Assembly: GCA_016934985.1 (NCBI GenBank)
Contig: JAFGRU010000056.1
Coordinates: 1 to 54,605 of the forward strand
DNA: 54,605 nt
Direction: 5' to 3'
Source of the DNA: Deltaproteobacteria bacterium
Lineage (GTDB): Bacteria > Desulfobacterota > Desulfuromonadia > Desulfuromonadales > JAAYDE01
Part shown: piece by piece, positions 51,441 through 54,605 of the stretch
How the letters are laid out: each line of letters opens with the position of its first letter
How positions within the stretch are numbered: the stretch's first letter is position 1
Position numbers and translations under genes: made by a program
The notes under the pieces: model-generated
What the model saw: only the letters and a program-made list of their open reading frames with translations
What the model was told of the DNA's origin: nothing
The model's database searches: none

Positions 51441-52541
51441 TCAGCCAAACAATTCTTTAACTTTTTCGAAGAAACCTTTTCCCAAGGGATGGACGTCTTC
51501 ACCGCTTTCCCGGCTGAACTCCTCAAGCAGTTCTTTCTGCCGCGGGGTCAGGCTGGTCGGGGTTTCAACCCGGATGACAACCAACTGGTCCCCCTTGCCG
51601 TAACCCTGCAGCGATGTTACACCTTTGCCGTTCAGACGCATGACCTTGCCGGACTGGGTGCCGGCAGGAATTTTCATTTTAACCTTGCCGGTCAGGGTCG
51701 GCACCTCAATTTCACAGCCCAGAGTCGCCTGGGGAAACGAAACAGGTATTTCACAGATGACATCCTGCCCTTCACGTTTAAAAAGGGGATGCTCATCAAC
51801 ATAGATTTCGACGTACAGATCACCGGGCGGGCCGCCCTGCATTCCAGCCTCGCCTTCAGCGTTCAATTTGAGACGGGTGCCGGTTTCCACCCCGGCCGGA
51901 ATTTTCAAAGAGATTGATTTGCGGATTTTTTCAAGGCCGCTTCCTCGGCAGCCTGGACAGGGCTTCTCGATTACTTCCCCCTCTCCATTACAATCCGGGC
52001 AGGGACGTGTCAGGGAAAAAAACCCTTGCTGATAGCGAACCTGGCCCGCCCCGCGGCAGGTAGGACAGGTTTTCGGCCGAGTCCCTTTTTCTGCTCCGGT
52101 GCCGCCGCAGACACTGCACGATTGATGACGCGGAACCTGAATGCTGGTATCCGTACCAAAGGCCGCTTCCTCAAAGGAAATGTTGAGGTTATAACGCAGG
52201 TCGCTGCCGCGCCGTCCCCGGTGCGAAGATCTGCCGCCAAAAATATCTCCGAAAATGTCCCCAAAGATGTCTTCAAACGGACTTCCTCCGAAGCCACCGG
52301 AGGAGAAGCCACCGTTTTCCAGACCGGCGTGGCCAAACTGATCGTAGGTAGCCCGCTTCTGAGGATCAGAAAGAACCGCGTAAGCTTCGGTAAGCTCCTT
52401 AAATTTTTCTTCCGCTTCTTTATCACCAGGGTTTTTATCCGGGTGCACCTTCAAAGCCAGTTTGCGGTAAGCCTTTTTGATCTCATTTTCACCGGCATTG
52501 CGGTGAACGCCAAGGACTTCGTAATAATCTCTTTTGGCCAA
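51441..52541 (-). CDS. dnaJ: Chaperone DnaJ
   Basis: 366 aa. J domain (1-70) with HPD in [11 protein letters not shown], Gly/Phe region ([20 protein letters not shown]), four zinc motifs ([32 protein letters not shown]) and the substrate-binding C-terminus. Stimulates DnaK ATPase. The start is TTG (TTGGCCAAA) with AAGGAA 9 bases upstream. Lies 186 bp downstream of dnaK, with a hairpin between. Confidence 0.97.
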   Translation of the reverse strand: MAKRDYYEVLGVHRNAGENEIKKAYRKLALKVHPDKNPGDKEAEEKFKELTEAYAVLSDPQKRATYDQFGHAGLENGGFSSGGFGGSPFEDIFGDIFGDIFGGRSSHRGRRGSDLRYNLNISFEEAAFGTDTSIQVPRHQSCSVCGGTGAEKGTRPKTCPTCRGAGQVRYQQGFFSLTRPCPDCNGEGEVIEKPCPGCRGSGLEKIRKSISLKIPAGVETGTRLKLNAEGEAGMQGGPPGDLYVEIYVDEHPLFKREGQDVICEIPVSFPQATLGCEIEVPTLTGKVKMKIPAGTQSGKVMRLNGKGVTSLQGYGKGDQLVVIRVETPTSLTPRQKELLEEFSRESGEDVHPLGKGFFEKVKELFG

Positions 52542-52673
52542 TGGGGAAATTCCTTGAATTTAATGTTGACTGGTTTCACCAGCGAACTTACAGCGTCTCA
52601 CACCCCGGGTTTAGCTCACGAGGCCTTGTAACGAGATCGGCAAGTCCAAACTGCAGGTCACATGAAAGCACAA

Positions 52674-52699
52674 CAGGAGCCGGAAAAAACCGGCTCCTG
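52674..52699 (-). terminator. Hairpin between dnaK and dnaJ
   Basis: CAGGAGCCGG (52674-52683) and CCGGCTCCTG (52690-52699) form a perfect 10-bp stem with a 6-base loop. On the minus strand the following ttgtgcttt is only weakly T-rich, so it is more likely a partial terminator or processing hairpin that lowers dnaJ relative to dnaK. Confidence 0.65.
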
Positions 52700-52727
52700 A
52701 AAGATAGCACAACTCAGCTTGAAATCA

Positions 52728-54605
52728 TTATTTTTTGTCGTCGTCAACCTCTTCGAACTCGGCGTCGACAACATCATCGGCCGGTCCGGCCTGTTCTTTT
52801 CCGCCGCTAGAGGCCTCCGCCCCCTCTTCCGGATTGCCTTGGGCCTTCTGGGCCTGGGCATACATGGCTTCAGCCAGCTTGTGTGAAGCCTTACCCAATG
52901 CCTCGGTTTTTTTGCGGATGTTCTCCAAGTCGTCGGTTTCCATGACTTTCTTCAACTCTTCCGCGGCATCCTTGATTTTCTGCTTGGTCTCCTCGTCAAC
53001 CTTGTCGCCATGCTCTTCAAGGGATTTTTCGGTGGTATAGACCAAACCGTCGGCCTGGTTGCGGGCCTCAATCAGTTCGCGCTTCTTCTTGTCCTCAGAC
53101 GCATGGACCTCGGCGTCCTTAACCATTTTGTCGATCTCATCGTCGGACAGGCCCGAGGATGCGGTGATCTGAATGGACTGCTCTTTGCCGGTACCGAGAT
53201 CCTTGGCGGAAACATGAAGAATACCGTTGGCATCGAGGTCGAAAGTTACCTCAACCTGCGGTACACCCCTTGGTGCGGGGGGAATGCCGACCAATTCAAA
53301 ACGGCCGATGGTCTTGTTGTCACCCGCCATTTCCCTTTCGCCCTGCAGAACATGGACGGAGACTGCCGGCTGGTTGTCGGCGGCCGTGGAGAATATCTGG
53401 CTTTTTTTACAGGGGATGGTGGTATTCTTTTCAATGAGCTTGGTCATGACGCTGCCCAAAGTCTCGATCCCCAAAGATAGAGGCGTAACATCAAGCAACA
53501 GAACATCCTTGACCTCGCCCTTGAGAACACCGCCCTGAATGGCAGCACCAATGGCCACGACCTCGTCCGGGTTGACCCCTTTGCTCGGTTTCTTGCCGAA
53601 AATCTGCTCGACCCGCTGCGTAACTGCCGGCATACGGGTCATCCCCCCGACGAGAATGATTTCATCGAGGTCGGAAGCGGAGACACCGGCATCTTTTAGA
53701 GCGATCCTGCAAGGTTCTTCCAGGCGTTTCAAAAGATCGGAAACGATACTTTCCAGTTTCGCCCGGGTCAGCTTGACATTCAGATGCTTGGGGCCGGACT
53801 GGTCTGCCGTGATAAAAGGCAGGTTAATATCGGTTTCCATGGAGGACGACAGCTCGCACTTGGCTTTTTCCGAGGCTTCCTTCAAACGCTGAAGAGCCAT
53901 TTTATCGCCGCGCAGGTCAATCCCCTGATCCTTTTTGAACTCGTCAGCCACATAGTCAATGATGCGCTGGTCGAAGTCCTCGCCACCGAGGAAAGTGTCG
54001 CCATTGGTCGATTTAACCTCGAAGACACCGTCACCAAGTTCGAGAATGGAAATATCGAAAGTGCCGCCGCCCAAGTCAAAAACAGCGATCTTCTCTTCTT
54101 CCTTCTTTTCGAGGCCATAGGCCAGGGAAGCTGCGGTCGGCTCGTTGATAATCCTGAGCACGTTGAGCCCGGCGATTTTGCCGGCATCCTTGGTTGCCTG
54201 ACGCTGGGAATCGTTGAAATAGGCAGGAACCGTAACAACCGCGTCCTTGACCTCCTCGCCGAGATAATCTTCCGCCGTCTGCTTCATTTTCTGAAGGATC
54301 ATTGCGGAAACTTCCTGGGGACTGTACTTTTTACCGTGCGCCTCAACCCAAGCGTCACCGTTGTCGGCCTCGACAATCTTAAACGGGCTGATCTTAATAT
54401 CCTTTCGGACGGTATCCGTATCAAATTTACGCCCGATCAGCCGTTTGATGGCGAAAAGGGTATTTTCCGGATTGGTTACCGCTTGGCGCTTGGCATGTTG
54501 CCCAACCAGCCTTTCCCCATTCTCGGAAAAACCCACCATCGAAGGCGTTGTCCGGGACCCTTCTGCGTTGGCGATCACAACCGGCTCACCACCTTCCATG
54601 ACTGC
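52728..54605 (-). CDS. dnaK: Chaperone DnaK (Hsp70), N-terminal end outside window
   Basis: At least 625 codons are visible. The frame stays open to the window edge and about 16-18 N-terminal residues are missing (the GIDLGTTNS block), so the ATG at 54599 is internal. Seen: [80 protein letters not shown] and the acidic tail ending [11 protein letters not shown]-driven protein folding, with DnaJ downstream. Confidence 0.98.
   Translation of the reverse strand, partial: AVMEGGEPVVIANAEGSRTTPSMVGFSENGERLVGQHAKRQAVTNPENTLFAIKRLIGRKFDTDTVRKDIKISPFKIVEADNGDAWVEAHGKKYSPQEVSAMILQKMKQTAEDYLGEEVKDAVVTVPAYFNDSQRQATKDAGKIAGLNVLRIINEPTAASLAYGLEKKEEEKIAVFDLGGGTFDISILELGDGVFEVKSTNGDTFLGGEDFDQRIIDYVADEFKKDQGIDLRGDKMALQRLKEASEKAKCELSSSMETDINLPFITADQSGPKHLNVKLTRAKLESIVSDLLKRLEEPCRIALKDAGVSASDLDEIILVGGMTRMPAVTQRVEQIFGKKPSKGVNPDEVVAIGAAIQGGVLKGEVKDVLLLDVTPLSLGIETLGSVMTKLIEKNTTIPCKKSQIFSTAADNQPAVSVHVLQGEREMAGDNKTIGRFELVGIPPAPRGVPQVEVTFDLDANGILHVSAKDLGTGKEQSIQITASSGLSDDEIDKMVKDAEVHASEDKKKRELIEARNQADGLVYTTEKSLEEHGDKVDEETKQKIKDAAEELKKVMETDDLENIRKKTEALGKASHKLAEAMYAQAQKAQGNPEEGAEASSGGKEQAGPADDVVDAEFEEVDDDKK

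Noticed and set aside
1-54605. tRNA or rRNA genes
   Set aside because: No cloverleaf with CCA-type acceptor or rRNA core sequence was seen on reading the intergenic regions; a tRNA search program would settle it.

Overview
The window looks like a chromosome segment of a strictly anaerobic member of the Desulfuromonadales/Desulfuromonadota (Geobacter, Desulfuromonas or Pelobacter relatives). The basis is gene content: an Rnf complex, anaerobic ThiH-type thiamine synthesis, a CarD-ispDF-cysS cluster, an F0 operon apart from the F1 genes, an iron-sulfur flavoprotein, and a DUF5658-type membrane protein. This is inference from gene families; no rRNA or tRNA gene was seen. The genus cannot be fixed.

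Layout. 1-216 is the tail of a transposase. 570-6586 holds a c-di-GMP-type MshEN protein, an M23 peptidase and a large M16C peptidase, all on the minus strand. 7117-11615 carries a zinc-ribbon protein and a TPP-riboswitch-controlled operon thiF-thiS-thiG-thiH-thiE. 12133-19261 holds a DASS transporter with TrkA-C domains, a GGDEF protein with a ruined EAL domain, a zinc-ribbon/acidic/RDD membrane protein, rsmE and prmA. 19618-22435 holds the PPDK regulator, a pseudo-receiver response regulator, an iron-sulfur flavoprotein and a nitroreductase. 22507-27524 is a complete rnfABCDGE operon on the minus strand with a clear sigma70 promoter. hemL and the F0 genes atpZ-atpI-atpB-atpE follow on the plus strand, then a large MscS channel on the minus strand.

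33.6-41.4 kb is the accessory part. A TnpB-only IS605-type element sits inside a small RuvC-like gene. Next come a TPM lipoprotein, a metallophosphoesterase, a phage-like small protein, a frameshifted PP-type phosphatase, an IS66 stump, a dense palindrome/repeat zone and a frameshifted IS4-like transposase. From 41.4 kb the window returns to housekeeping genes: a CoA-binding protein, a cyclophilin-like protein, a zinc ribbon, uvrB, cysS, ispF, ispD, carD, a periplasmic TPR/ligand-binding protein, dnaJ and the larger part of dnaK.

The most interesting feature outside the genes is a dispersed ~200-bp intergenic element present three times (6871-7070, 11685-11882 and, reversed, 47172-47371). Its long stem shows compensatory base changes between copies, so the fold appears to be selected. 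Smaller repeats, a 33-bp perfect palindrome and an evenly spaced triplet of direct repeats lie in the accessory region.

How the genes fit together: Rnf (ferredoxin:NAD oxidoreductase) and the F0 genes are the energy-coupling block, and the c subunit carries the Gln...Glu-Ser pattern seen in Na+-type rings. The thi operon makes thiazole phosphate and joins it to the pyrimidine; thiC and thiD are not in the window. Start codons were chosen by Shine-Dalgarno position and family N-termini; several genes appear to use TTG or GTG.
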